Shown here piece by piece: positions 56,175-64,000 of a stretch of DNA of 64,000 bases (within the stretch, counting starts at the first letter, position 1; each line of letters begins with the position of its first letter). This DNA comes from Litchfieldia alkalitelluris. Lineage in GTDB: Bacteria; Bacillota; Bacilli; Bacillales; Salisediminibacteriaceae. A program made the position numbers and the translations under genes. Below the pieces are notes generated by a model, which was given only the letters and a program-made list of their open reading frames with translations, was not told the DNA's origin and did not search any database. Location: contig NZ_KZ119600.1 in the NCBI RefSeq assembly GCF_002153425.1, positions 3,461,920 to 3,525,919 of the forward strand, read 5' to 3'.

Positions 56175-56656
56175 TATTCTGACTCCTTCTTCATCATCAT
56201 AATAATATTTATTACTTTGTCTGTATTGAAGGTTACAGACATCTTTATCCCTTTTTCAAACGCAGTGAACTTTGATCCACCAACAACAACCGTCGGCGGG
56301 GAAATATTTAGAATGATGTCACTGTTGGATATATGAGTAGCCATGTTTCCTGATACCATATTCCCAAATTCACCTACAAATGACTCAAGCATTTCACCTT
56401 CAACTTTCATCCCAAACATCACTTCTGCAACAGAACTGAATGCATCCAAGTCTCCTTCGATTAAAACTTGTCCACCTAAATCACCAGTAAGTCCTATTAG
56501 TACACCAATATCTCGTTGGTGAAAGGCACTTTGGATTAAAGATGGTGGTCCAAAGGATATTTCTATCGGAATAATCCCCTTAATACTTGCCATCATACCG
56601 TTAATACTTTCTTTTACTGCATAATTTTGTGAACTTTTTAAAGCTGGTTCCCCCAT
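56174..56656 (-). CDS. cheX: CheX-family chemotaxis phosphatase
   Basis: A 160-aa protein of the CheX/CheC-like family, dephosphorylating CheY-P. It contains DIGVLIGLTGDLGGQVLIEG and the active-site helix ESFVGEFGNMVSGNMAT with the E..N pair, then PPTVVVGG. ATG follows a weak RBS (GGGATAGG). Directly upstream are a terminator hairpin and a c-di-GMP-I aptamer. The pairing with its CheY suggests a unit that links c-di-GMP levels to motility output. Confidence 0.88.
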   Translation of the reverse strand: MGEPALKSSQNYAVKESINGMMASIKGIIPIEISFGPPSLIQSAFHQRDIGVLIGLTGDLGGQVLIEGDLDAFSSVAEVMFGMKVEGEMLESFVGEFGNMVSGNMATHISNSDIILNISPPTVVVGGSKFTAFEKGIKMSVTFNTDKVINIIMMMKKESE

Positions 56657-56682
56657 TTTGTCACCATCCTATCCCTTTTTTT

Positions 56683-56726
56683 AAAAAATAAAAAGTAGTA
56701 TCCCCCAAAAACAGGCATACTACTTT
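56683..56726 (-). terminator. expression-platform terminator of the riboswitch
   Basis: AAAGTAGTAT and ATACTACTTTT arms followed by a T-rich run on the minus strand, between the aptamer and cheX. Confidence 0.75.
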
Positions 56727-56727
56727 A

Positions 56728-56815
56728 GCACCAGTCTTCGGCAACTCGACCACCATAGTGTAGTACCTTAGGCTCGAAGCTTTGCGTCCTCCCCTTTCGG
56801 AAAGTTTGCCTTTAT
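56728..56815 (-). ncRNA. c-di-GMP-I (GEMM) riboswitch
   Basis: Read on the minus strand it has GGCAAAC, the tetraloop CCGAAAGG, the invariant GGACGCAAAGC, GAGCCTAAGG, and the closing GTTGCCGAAG. These are the P1a/P1b hallmarks of the GEMM aptamer in the right order. A terminator stem and cheX-cheY follow. A c-di-GMP-dependent change in read-through is expected; its direction cannot be read. Confidence 0.85.
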
Positions 56816-56913
56816 CTTATTTTAGTATTTATTTAATGGTATAATAGTCCCTTACAAAAGTCTACTAGTTTCTACACAATTTATCCATTAATATTTGTTA
56901 AACTTTTGAGCTA

Positions 56914-56960
56914 TAAAAAAACGACACAACTCCTCGCTTAAGCGAAAAACTGCGTCGTTA
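56914..56960 (-). terminator. terminator after tRNA-Ala
   Basis: AACGACGCAGTTTTTCGC and GCGAGGAGTTGTGTCGTT pair and are followed by TTTTTT on the minus strand. Confidence 0.8.
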
Positions 56961-57039
56961 TACACAATATGTAAGGCAAAACACGGTTGTGAGTTTGTAC
57001 TCACTAAAGTAAAGTTTTCACTAGTACCTAAGTATATAT

Positions 57040-57115
57040 TGGTGGAGCATAGCGGGCTCGAACCGCTGACCTCTACGCTGCCAGCGTAGCGCTCTCCCAA
57101 CTGAGCTAATGCCCC
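57040..57115 (-). tRNA. tRNA-Ala (anticodon GGC)
   Basis: A 76-base cloverleaf: acceptor GGGGCAT / ATGCTCC, D-arm GCTC..GAGC, anticodon stem CTACG / CGTAG with loop CTGGCAG (anticodon GGC, reading GCC), T-arm AGCGG TTCGAGC CCGCT, and an encoded 3' ACCA. It has its own terminator, with no other tRNA beside it. Confidence 0.96.
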
Positions 57116-57280
57116 GTAGCTTAATTCAATGATGATGAACCATGATGCTTACGGACGATGTGTTGCTTTACTCATGAATTGAATTATAACCACTTAAGAT
57201 GCGTAAATCAAGACTTTTTAAATAAAAATATATATTAATTTGTGAAAAATCGATCAATCTCACAATATATCCCATTATGG

Positions 57281-57439
57281 TTAAAAAATGATAAATAAAA
57301 TATACCAGAAAACTCCAGCAATAATAGCTGCAACTAAACCTGCCCAAACATTTTCAATAATGATTTTTTTATGCTTAATTCCATCGAAAATAACCCAGCC
57401 AATAAAAATCGTAATCGCAAATATAAGCGCTTGGAACAT
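57281..57439 (-). CDS. 52-aa two-segment membrane protein
   Basis: A short gene that I translated directly. ATG at 57437-57439 lies behind GGAAAGGGGCGGGGGAT, and TAA is at 57281-57283. The protein starts MFQALIFAITIFIGWVIFDG, has a basic loop HKKI, then a second segment around GLVAAIIAGVFWYILFIIF. Two hydrophobic helices, a good RBS and the lack of stops support a real gene. I recognise it only as a small conserved-type Bacillaceae membrane protein with no known role. Confidence 0.7.
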   Translation of the reverse strand: MFQALIFAITIFIGWVIFDGIKHKKIIIENVWAGLVAAIIAGVFWYILFIIF

Positions 57440-57558
57440 ATCCCCCGCCCCTTTCCTATTTCACTATCGTAACAAAAAAACATAAACGATGCATCATGTT
57501 TGTTAAACAAGCATTACGTCCATAATGGTTTTATATAGAGAAATAAGGGGAGGATCTC

Positions 57559-58566
57559 ATGTACCGGTTTGATTTCATCGTACAATCTTACGCAAAATTC
57601 CATAATTTATTGCGCATGACAGGAATTGTTTTCTTATTCACATTGATCATAGGAACGATTATTCACTTACTTGAGCCAGAAGCATTCCCTTCTGTATTCG
57701 ACGGACTATGGTGGGCAGTCGTGTCCATTTCCACAGTGGGTTACGGTGATTTTGTACCAGAGACAATCATTGGTCGAATCCTCGGAATTATACTCATTAT
57801 ATCTGGAATTGCTATTTTCTCATTTTTTATTACAAACCTAGCAAGTTCAACAGTTCTTTCAAGACAGGAAAAAGAAAAGGGGAGAGTCAGTCATCAAAAG
57901 GAAGGGCATTACATTATAGTTGGCTGGAACGAGCGAAGTCATGAGTTAATTAAACAACTTCAAAAAATTCATCCTGGGCTAGAAATTGTTCTTATAGATG
58001 AAACACTACAGAAAAAGCCAGATCAATGCCCGAAAGTTATCTTCATTAAAGGCTCACCTACAGTGGATGAGACTTTTGAACGGGCAAACGCAATGAAGGC
58101 ACATACCATTATTATTACATCAAACTTGCACATAGACGAAAAGGCTGCGGACGCCAATACGGTTTTGACCCTATTAACCGTAAAGGGAATCCACCAAAAT
58201 ATATACGCTATCGTTGAACTAGTGACAAAAAATCAAGTGAAGAATGCAGAACGAGCAGGGGCAGATGAAATCATACTGAGTTCAAATCACCTTAGTTTAC
58301 TTATGATTAATGGCATACTATTTCACGGAATGACAAGTGTTATAGAAGAAATGCTAACACACGGAGAAAAGGATCAGTTAGCTTTTAAAGAATTGCCAAT
58401 TGAATTAATCGATAAAAACTTTGGTGAAGCTATAGAAACTTGCCAAACAGAAAATTCCTTTTTAATTGGTATTAGGCGCGAAAATGAGACGATTTTACAC
58501 CCTAGTAGAGGCTCCAATCTTCTCAAAGGAGATAAACTCATATTTTTTAACCGATTGTCTCACTGA
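57559..58566 (+). CDS. yugO: two-TM potassium channel with RCK domain (YugO type)
   Basis: A 335-aa potassium channel. Membrane segment TGIVFLFTLIIGTIIHLL, pore helix with selectivity filter SISTVGYGDF near residues 57-64, second segment ILGIILIISGIAIFSFFITN, then a cytosolic RCK/TrkA-N domain beginning HYIIVGWNERSHELI. It matches B. subtilis YugO in length and in its neighbour YugN. YugO is linked to potassium release and biofilm signalling there. RBS GGGGAGGATC before the ATG. It is convergent with yugN. Confidence 0.93.
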   Translation: MYRFDFIVQSYAKFHNLLRMTGIVFLFTLIIGTIIHLLEPEAFPSVFDGLWWAVVSISTVGYGDFVPETIIGRILGIILIISGIAIFSFFITNLASSTVLSRQEKEKGRVSHQKEGHYIIVGWNERSHELIKQLQKIHPGLEIVLIDETLQKKPDQCPKVIFIKGSPTVDETFERANAMKAHTIIITSNLHIDEKAADANTVLTLLTVKGIHQNIYAIVELVTKNQVKNAERAGADEIILSSNHLSLLMINGILFHGMTSVIEEMLTHGEKDQLAFKELPIELIDKNFGEAIETCQTENSFLIGIRRENETILHPSRGSNLLKGDKLIFFNRLSH

Positions 58567-58567
58567 C

Positions 58568-58612
58568 CAGAAATGATGGCACATTACAGTGACTTTTTGC
58601 GCCATCATTTTC
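58568..58612 (+). terminator. yugO terminator
   Basis: AATGATGGCACA and TGCGCCATCATT arms followed by TTCAT, between the convergent yugO and yugN. Confidence 0.6.
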
Positions 58613-58634
58613 ATCAGCTCAGTACACTCTTCCG

Positions 58635-59036
58635 TTAATCCAATAAAACTGCTTCTAATTCGTGAATATATTTTTGCCCAGTTGCAATCCATTCAGCTGG
58701 AAAAGGCGCGTCTGGATCATGAGGTGCAGAAAACTGGTTTGTTAATGGATTGGGGTCCGCGACATTATCGTGGTCTAATCCACCTTCATAATCATGTGCG
58801 AGTAGAAATGGTCTCCCTAACTTCACATGCACGCCCTTAGTATCAAGTTCTCCATCTACAGCTGTAAATGGAAGTCGAACAAATAGATAGGCACCATTGT
58901 CTTCCATTTTATAATCAAAGTATCCGTGATCGTACTCCCAACCACCGCCAATTACATATCCAAGGGGCTTTAATTTATCTTCTAAGTCCTGTAATTTGTA
59001 CTCTTTATTTTCTATCAGTGATTGTACTGCATACAT
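58635..59036 (-). CDS. yugN: YugN-like family protein
   Basis: A 133-aa protein matching YugN: LKPLGYVIGGGWEYDHGYFDY, YLFVRLPFTAVDG, LGRPFLLAHDYEGGLDHD and FPAEWIATGQKYIHELE. The function is unknown. It is cytoplasmic by sequence. It keeps its B. subtilis position between yugO and pgi. A hairpin (59061-59094, CTGTCTTTA / TAAAGACAG type) lies in the leader just before the RBS CTGGAGGG and could affect translation. Confidence 0.88.
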   Translation of the reverse strand: MYAVQSLIENKEYKLQDLEDKLKPLGYVIGGGWEYDHGYFDYKMEDNGAYLFVRLPFTAVDGELDTKGVHVKLGRPFLLAHDYEGGLDHDNVADPNPLTNQFSAPHDPDAPFPAEWIATGQKYIHELEAVLLD

Positions 59037-59060
59037 GTGCTATCCCTCCAGCGAAACTAT

Positions 59061-59094
59061 GCTGTCTTTAGCTTGTCCTTAAAGACAGTTTCAT
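59061..59094 (-). promoter_or_regulatory. leader hairpin upstream of yugN
   Basis: Minus strand AAACTGTCTTTAAGG..CTAAAGACAGCAT forms a 9-bp stem ending about 15 bp before the ribosome-binding site. No T run follows. Confidence 0.4.
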
Positions 59095-59169
59095 ATGAAA
59101 AAAATCCAGCACCGGGAGCCAGATTATTTAAATAGCGCGTAAACCAGCTCTCCCAACTTTCCCAATGTA

Positions 59170-59204
59170 AAAAACAGGACGCCGCTTCATGCAACGTCCT
59201 GTTA
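59170..59204 (-). terminator. pgi terminator
   Basis: AACAGGACGTTGC and GCGGCGTCCTGTT arms followed by TTTTAC on the minus strand. Confidence 0.85.
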
Positions 59205-59216
59205 TCACTAATTAAA

Positions 59217-60575
59217 TTACTTCTCATTCAAACGCTTTTCTAAAGCTGCTTTTTCTTCCTCAAAGCCTGGCTTTCCAAGAAGTGCAAACATGTTCTTCTT
59301 ATATGCTTCTACACCTGGTTGATCAAACGGATTTACTCCTAGTAAATATCCGCTGATGGCACACGCCTTTTCAAAGAAATACACGAGATAACCAAAGTGA
59401 TATTCATTCATTTCAGGTATATTTAAAATGAGGTTAGGAACATTGCCATCAATGTGAGCAAGAAGTGTTCCTTCAAAAGCTTTCTTGTTAACAAAATCCA
59501 TCGATTTACCAGCTAGATAGTTTAATCCATCTAAGTCAGATTCCGCTTCCTCAATTAAAATTTCTTCCTTCACGTTTTCCACGTTAATGACTGTTTCAAA
59601 TAGATCTCTACGACCTTCTTGAACATATTGCCCCATAGAATGAAGGTCAGTGGAGAAATCAACTGCTGCTGGAAAAATTCCCTTGTTATCTTTCCCTTCA
59701 CTTTCTCCGTAAAGCTGCTTCCACCATTCAGATACGAAATGTAGTGATGGCTCATAGTTAACAAGTAGTTCAATTGTTTTTCCTTTATTATAGAGAGCAT
59801 TACGAACTGCGGCGTATTGATAAGCTTCGTTCTCCGATAAGTTGGGGTTATCATAGGCTTCTCTCGCATCTGCAGCCCCATTCATCATTGCATCAATGTC
59901 TAGCCCACTGACTGCAATTGGCAATAAACCTACTGCTGTTAAGATGGAATATCTGCCACCTACATCATCAGGAATAACGAATGATTCATATCCTTCCGTA
60001 GTAGCTAATTCCTTTAAAGCGCCTCGTGCTTTATCCGTTGTTGCATAAATTCTTTTTCTTGCTTCTTCCACACCGTATTTTTTCTCTAAATAATCACGGA
60101 AAATGCGGAATGCAATTGCAGGTTCAGTAGTTGTCCCTGATTTGGAAATCACATTAACGGATACATCTTTTCCTTCAATCACCTCTAATAGATGACGAAC
60201 ATATGTAGAACTAATATTTTGTCCAACAAAGAACACTTGAGGCGTTTTACGACCATCTTTTTCTAGTGTATTGTAAAAAGAATGTTGCAGGGCTTCTATT
60301 GCTGCACGTGCACCTAAGTAAGATCCCCCAATTCCGATTACAAGTAGTACATCAGAATCAGATTTTATTTTTTCTGCTGCTTTTTTAATACGTGCAAACT
60401 CTTCTTTGTCATAATCTACTGGTAAATCTACCCATCCAAGAAAGTCGTTACCTGGACCTGTTTTATTATGAACGGCCTCATGCGCTGCTTTAATAGCATC
60501 CTGCATATAGTTAACCTCATGTTGAGATAAAAAATCGGTTGCTTTTGAATAGTCAAACGATATTGTTTTTCCCAT
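59217..60575 (-). CDS. pgi: glucose-6-phosphate isomerase
   Basis: A 452-aa Firmicutes-type phosphoglucose isomerase. Seen: [36 protein letters not shown] (phosphate-binding), [20 protein letters not shown], catalytic Glu in [30 protein letters not shown], and the C-terminal Lys/Gln region [16 protein letters not shown]. Length is typical. It corresponds to YugL in B. subtilis and keeps the yugN-pgi-yugJ order. It links xylose-derived fructose-6-phosphate to glucose-6-phosphate. Confidence 0.98.
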   Translation of the reverse strand: MGKTISFDYSKATDFLSQHEVNYMQDAIKAAHEAVHNKTGPGNDFLGWVDLPVDYDKEEFARIKKAAEKIKSDSDVLLVIGIGGSYLGARAAIEALQHSFYNTLEKDGRKTPQVFFVGQNISSTYVRHLLEVIEGKDVSVNVISKSGTTTEPAIAFRIFRDYLEKKYGVEEARKRIYATTDKARGALKELATTEGYESFVIPDDVGGRYSILTAVGLLPIAVSGLDIDAMMNGAADAREAYDNPNLSENEAYQYAAVRNALYNKGKTIELLVNYEPSLHFVSEWWKQLYGESEGKDNKGIFPAAVDFSTDLHSMGQYVQEGRRDLFETVINVENVKEEILIEEAESDLDGLNYLAGKSMDFVNKKAFEGTLLAHIDGNVPNLILNIPEMNEYHFGYLVYFFEKACAISGYLLGVNPFDQPGVEAYKKNMFALLGKPGFEEEKAALEKRLNEK

Positions 60576-60742
60576 TTCTTAAACCCCTTTTCCAAATTAA
60601 ATCGTTCCAACTTTAACTTTATTAGATTGTGAAGTAATAATCAAGCCATTATCATAATTAGATTTCCCATTCCTGAACAAATCATGTTCTTAAGTAAGAT
60701 ATTTTGCGCAGATCACTGTAACAATGAACAGTAGCCTAGGGA

Positions 60743-60782
60743 TAAAAAAGAAAGTGCCGCAATTTGGAATTGCAGCACCGCG
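60743..60782 (-). terminator. terminator of the iron alcohol dehydrogenase gene
   Basis: CGGTGCTGCAATT and AATTGCGGCAC arms followed by TTTCTTTTTT on the minus strand. Confidence 0.85.
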
Positions 60783-60787
60783 ATTTT

Positions 60788-61954
60788 CTATAAACACTCT
60801 TTTAGAATGGATAGCACATCTTCTTTTTGCAATCGATTAAAGTTTCCAAATGGTCCACGTACCATCGTTTTATCTGCAATCTCATCAAGCCTGCTATCAT
60901 CAATGTCATAATCAGCTAAACGGCTTGGAGCCCCAAGACTAGTCCAGAAGTTTTCAAGACGTTTTATTCCTTCTTCTGCAATATCTTGCTTTGTCTTACC
61001 ATCAGGATTAACTCCCCATACATTGACAGCTAAGTTTACAAGCTTTCTTTCTCCAAGCGTCTTGTGGTGACGAAGCCATCTTGGAAAAATGATAGCTAAT
61101 CCACCTGCATGTGGAATATCATACACGGCAGAAACTGCGTGCTCTATATTGTGAGAAGCCCAATCTCCCCTTGTTCCCATTTGTAGCATTCCGTTAAGGG
61201 CGATTGTCCCTGCATATAAAATCGTTTCCCTTAGCTCAACATTCTCTAAGTCCCCCACTAATTCTGGACCAGCTTCAATAACCGTTTTTAACACTGATTC
61301 ACACATATTTTCTTGCAATGGTGTATTCGTTTGTTGGTGAAAATATTGCTCTAGTACATGTGACATCATGTCAACAATACCATAGATTGTATGATCTTTT
61401 GGAACGGTCACTGTATTTTTTGGATCTAATATAGAAAATTTAGGAAAAACAAGGGGACTGCCCCAACCATATTTTTCATGCGTCTCCCAGTTAGTAATAA
61501 CGGATCCTGAATTCATTTCAGATCCAGTAGCAGCTAAAGTAAGGATAGTACCGAATGGTAATGCCTCATTCACAGAAGCTTTACGAGTGACTAGGTCCCA
61601 AGCATCTCCATCATATTTCGCCCCAGCAGCGATTGCTTTCGTACAGTCAATGACACTCCCGCCGCCAACAGCAAGGAGCACATCAATATTATTTTCTTTA
61701 CAGAGGGCTACCCCTTTATGTACTGTACTTAAACGTGGATTCGGTTCCACGTCAGAAAGCTCAGTAACCATAAATTCCCCTTCATTGAGTATGGATAGTA
61801 CCTCATCATACAATCCGTTTCGCTTAATACTTCCGCCACCATATACGACAAGAACATTTTTCCCATAGTTCCCTAATTGTTTTGCAAGCTGTTCTTTTAC
61901 TTGGCCTTCACCAAAAATCAGCTTTGTAGGATTATGAAAGATAAAATTCTCCAC
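60788..61954 (-). CDS. yugJ: iron-containing alcohol dehydrogenase (YugJ/BdhA type)
   Basis: A 388-aa group III alcohol dehydrogenase, probably NAD(P)H-dependent butanol/aldehyde dehydrogenase. Seen: [40 protein letters not shown] (cofactor), [18 protein letters not shown], and metal-ligand segments [38 protein letters not shown]. It keeps the B. subtilis yugJ position next to pgi and yuzA. The physiological substrate is not known. Confidence 0.93.
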   Translation of the reverse strand: MENFIFHNPTKLIFGEGQVKEQLAKQLGNYGKNVLVVYGGGSIKRNGLYDEVLSILNEGEFMVTELSDVEPNPRLSTVHKGVALCKENNIDVLLAVGGGSVIDCTKAIAAGAKYDGDAWDLVTRKASVNEALPFGTILTLAATGSEMNSGSVITNWETHEKYGWGSPLVFPKFSILDPKNTVTVPKDHTIYGIVDMMSHVLEQYFHQQTNTPLQENMCESVLKTVIEAGPELVGDLENVELRETILYAGTIALNGMLQMGTRGDWASHNIEHAVSAVYDIPHAGGLAIIFPRWLRHHKTLGERKLVNLAVNVWGVNPDGKTKQDIAEEGIKRLENFWTSLGAPSRLADYDIDDSRLDEIADKTMVRGPFGNFNRLQKEDVLSILKECL

Positions 61955-62165
61955 AATATCACCTCTTCTATAATAGTCATTTTTGAGTAATCCTCATCCA
62001 TCAAATATTATCTCTCACAACTTTGTTGAAAAGCAAATGATAAAGAAATTAAAGTTTTTTTCAAGTTAATGCATAAATGAGGGCATCTTTAATCATTCTA
62101 TAGGCAGGAGCATAGTAATAGCTTCTGCAACTCGATTTTACCCCTAATAAGGAGGTGAGGAGCGC

Positions 62166-62393
62166 ATGAGCGGTATTCAGCGTACAGCATTGACGTTAGC
62201 GATTATAGGTGCAGTGAACTGGGGATTAATTGGTTTCTTCCGATTTGACCTAGTTGCAGCTATTTTCGGTGGTCAAGCGGCTGGTTTCTCCCGCTTCATA
62301 TATGCCCTCGTAGGTTTGGCAGGGTTATATTGTATTTCAATTCTGTTTAAACCCGATGAAGAGTTGGAGCGTAGTCCGGAACCACAAAGATAA
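62166..62393 (+). CDS. yuzA: DUF378 family membrane protein (YuzA)
   Basis: A 75-aa protein with two membrane segments, opening IQRTALTLAIIGAVNWGLIG, the hallmark of DUF378. Second segment FSRFIYALVGLAGLYCISIL, charged tail. ATG follows AAGGAGGTGAGGAGC. It lies between yugJ and yugI, as in B. subtilis. Function unknown. Confidence 0.9.
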   Translation: MSGIQRTALTLAIIGAVNWGLIGFFRFDLVAAIFGGQAAGFSRFIYALVGLAGLYCISILFKPDEELERSPEPQR

Positions 62394-62450
62394 GATGTTC
62401 ATGTCACTTGCCTAATCGTTTGTTATTATTCGGATGAACACTTTTCATTC

Positions 62451-62490
62451 GAAAAAAGAGGTAGCTCTATTACAGAGCTACCTCTTTACG
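62451..62490. terminator. bidirectional terminator, yuzA / yugI
   Basis: AAAAGAGGTAGCTCT and AGAGCTACCTCTTT form a 13-bp stem with A/T runs on both sides, between convergent genes. Confidence 0.9.
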
Positions 62491-62505
62491 TTTATGATGT
62501 GACTG

Positions 62506-62940
62506 TTATTTTTTAATACGTTTGTTTAAATCAGCTTGAATTTCGTTTGACTCTTTAAGCCATGTTTTAAGTTTTTCTTCAAGAGTATTAAATCCTTGAG
62601 CAGATTGCTGGCTTTGGTTTTGACGATTACCGCCACGACCTCCACCGCTTCCACCAGCTGGACGTTTTGGACGCTCAGGGCGTTCTTCTCTTTCTGGCTT
62701 TGGCTGTGTTTCACGAATAGATAAGGAGATTTTTCCACTTTCCTCATCAACAGATAAAATTTTCACCTTTACTTCATCCCCAACAGATAGGTGATCATTA
62801 ATATCTTTAACAAAACCGTGTGCAATGTGCGAAATGTGTACAAGACCTTGTTTTTGGTCATCTAATGCTATAAAAGCACCAAATGGTTTAATACCAGTCA
62901 CTTTACCTTCAACGATACTTCCTACTTCATAACTTGACAT
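62506..62940 (-). CDS. yugI: S1-domain RNA-binding general stress protein (YugI)
   Basis: A 144-aa protein. One S1 domain covers about residues 5-78 (VGSIVEGKVTGIKPFGAFIA, GLVHISHIAHGFVKDINDHL, GDEVKVKILSVDEESGKISL). It is followed by a basic, low-complexity Arg/Pro/Gly/Gln linker and a short C-terminal helix (LEEKLKTWLKESNEIQADLN). This is the layout of general stress protein 13/YugI, which associates with ribosomes. It keeps the yug-region synteny. Confidence 0.92.
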   Translation of the reverse strand: MSSYEVGSIVEGKVTGIKPFGAFIALDDQKQGLVHISHIAHGFVKDINDHLSVGDEVKVKILSVDEESGKISLSIRETQPKPEREERPERPKRPAGGSGGGRGGNRQNQSQQSAQGFNTLEEKLKTWLKESNEIQADLNKRIKK

Positions 62941-63189
62941 GAAAACAACTCCTAATTATTTATTAACTGGTTAATTATATCACAATTTTTTCTCTCTGAC
63001 AAAACCATAAGAGATTCAACAACTTTTCATCAATATACGAAAAGGGTTTGACAACCATCAACACTTTCAAATATAGTGAAAAAATGCATCTCATTTGCAG
63101 ATTTAGGACTAGCTTATACAGTCTTAGTTTGCAGTTTTGATGAAGGCAATATTCTTTAGAAATACTTCCTGTGAACACTTATTTTATGA

Positions 63190-63310
63190 GAAATGGGCAA
63201 AACCCCGCAGGTACTAGGAAGACAAGCGGCTTGCCCTGAGGTAAAAAAATTCCCTGTGCTAACAAAGAGCAGATGTCGCACTTGTACCTTGCGTGAAAGT
63301 GAGTATAGCA
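63190..63310. repeat. dispersed GC-rich repeat remnant upstream of the NSS transporter
   Basis: CCCCGCAGGTACTAGGAAGA and the 34-bp block at 63267-63300 (GATGTCGCACTTGTACCTTG core) match the repeat at 27.3 kb in inverted orientation. Other parts of 62941-63350 hold AT-rich sequence with no gene that I can support. Confidence 0.55.
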
Positions 63311-63350
63311 TAGGTATTTCCAACAACCGATTTTTAAAGGAGATGATATT

Positions 63351-64000
63351 TTGGAAAATAAACAAGAACAATGGACTTCTAAGTTAGGTTTTATACTGGC
63401 TGCAGCTGGTTCAGCTATAGGACTAGGAGCAATATGGAAGCTTCCATACGTTGCAGGAACAAGCGGTGGTGGTGCATTTTTCCTTATTTTTATACTATTT
63501 ACCATATTTATTGGTTTACCATTGCTGCTTGCAGAATTTACGATAGGACGTCACACACAAAAGGAAGCAATAAGCGCTTATAAAACTTTAGCTCCAGGTA
63601 CACAATGGCATTGGATAGGGAAACTAGGTGTTGGCACCTCCTTCCTCCTATTATCCTTTTATAGTGTTGTGGGAGGATGGATTGTCATCTATCTGTTCCG
63701 CTCACTTACTGGTGGATTAAGGGGTATGAAGGCCGAACAGTTTGGTCAGTTATTTGATAGTACAATATCAAACCCAACCTTAGTGATATTTGCCCACTTT
63801 ATTTTTATGCTAATGACAGTACTAGTTGTTCAAGGTGGCGTTCAAAAAGGGATTGAGCGTTCATCTAAATTCATGATGCCCGCACTATTTTTGTTATTCT
63901 TACTTATTGTTTTTAGATCCGTAACATTAGATGGTGCATCAGAGGGAATTCGATTTTTCTTAATGCCGGACATTAGCTTATTAACTGGAGAAACGATCCT
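63351..64000 (+). CDS. sodium-dependent transporter of the NSS/SNF family (3' part outside window)
   Basis: The first 216 codons of a sodium-coupled amino-acid/neurotransmitter-type symporter. TTG start at 63351 lies behind AAAGGAGATGATATT. Segment 1 carries the sodium/substrate motif [20 protein letters not shown], followed by [20 protein letters not shown] and [15 protein letters not shown]. Four to five membrane segments are visible. Substrate unknown. It is the only gene of its type here and is unrelated to the xylan genes. Confidence 0.9.
   Translation, partial: MENKQEQWTSKLGFILAAAGSAIGLGAIWKLPYVAGTSGGGAFFLIFILFTIFIGLPLLLAEFTIGRHTQKEAISAYKTLAPGTQWHWIGKLGVGTSFLLLSFYSVVGGWIVIYLFRSLTGGLRGMKAEQFGQLFDSTISNPTLVIFAHFIFMLMTVLVVQGGVQKGIERSSKFMMPALFLLFLLIVFRSVTLDGASEGIRFFLMPDISLLTGETI

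Noticed and set aside
56888-57100. 70-codon frame across tRNA-Ala and its terminator
   Set aside because: It overlaps a clear tRNA and hairpin; no RBS.
57040-57115. Integration site of a mobile island at tRNA-Ala
   Set aside because: No integrase gene, no repeated tRNA end and no foreign gene block beside it.
57288-57485. 65-codon plus-strand frame
   Set aside because: It is antisense to the 52-aa membrane protein gene at 57281-57439, which has the better RBS and composition.
59037-59160. T-box or other riboswitch upstream of yugN
   Set aside because: Only a simple stem is visible; no T-box sequence (TGGNACC) or other aptamer landmarks.

Overview
This window looks like a chromosomal segment of a low-GC, Gram-positive, spore-former-type Bacillaceae bacterium. 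The acidic secreted proteins, the hemicellulose gene set and the GC-rich dispersed repeats suggest a (halo)alkaliphilic genus such as Evansella or Alkalihalobacillus; that assignment is inference. The right end (57.4-63 kb) keeps the B. subtilis yug order (yugO, yugN, pgi, yugJ, yuzA, yugI). The left and middle (2.7-54 kb) form one large glucuronoarabinoxylan utilisation region.

Layout. 1-2.3 kb: 5' part of an M24 creatinase/ectoine-hydrolase-like gene and a PucR-type regulator. 2.7-14.1 kb: side-chain and pentose genes (GH27, GH51 arabinofuranosidase, transketolase, AraR, mutarotase, HAD phosphatase, AraM). 14.2-19.3 kb: glucuronate route (uxaC, kdgA, kdgK, uxuA; the fructuronate reductase uxuB is absent). 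19.5-26.7 kb: aldouronate uptake and processing (lipoprotein binding protein, two permeases, intracellular GH10 xylanase, GH67 alpha-glucuronidase). 27.4-30.7 kb: YesM/YesN-type two-component system. 31.3-41 kb: two giant secreted xylanases, one with an LPXTG-type wall anchor and one with two GH10 domains. 41.6-46 kb: DUF624 protein, small lipoprotein, GH39 beta-xylosidase and GH8 exo-oligoxylanase. 46.9-54 kb: xylB, xylA, a chemoreceptor and XylR. 54-64 kb: small lipoprotein, CheX/CheY under a predicted c-di-GMP riboswitch, tRNA-Ala, the yug block and the start of an NSS transporter.

How it works together (inference from families). Secreted xylanases cut xylan at the cell surface. Aldouronates and xylo-oligomers enter through the LplA/LplB/YtcP-type ABC importer. 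GH67, GH10, GH39, GH8, GH51 and GH27 finish the job in the cytoplasm. Xylose goes through XylA/XylB to transketolase, and glucuronate goes through the KDG/KDPG route.

Most notable signals. (1) Four promoters (importer operon, both secreted xylanases, xynB) share the same 65-bp layout: two AGTTT-containing boxes exactly 21 bp apart, with a -10 hexamer at a fixed 34-bp distance from the second box. This is a strong candidate operator for the YesN-type regulator encoded in the cluster. (2) Three intergenic tandem arrays with a 52-bp period belong to two families unrelated in sequence. The two arrays of one family each lie beside a duplicated ~160-bp element containing a perfect DnaA box. (3) A c-di-GMP-I riboswitch precedes cheX-cheY. 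(4) MITE-like elements are present, one with a clear target-site duplication.
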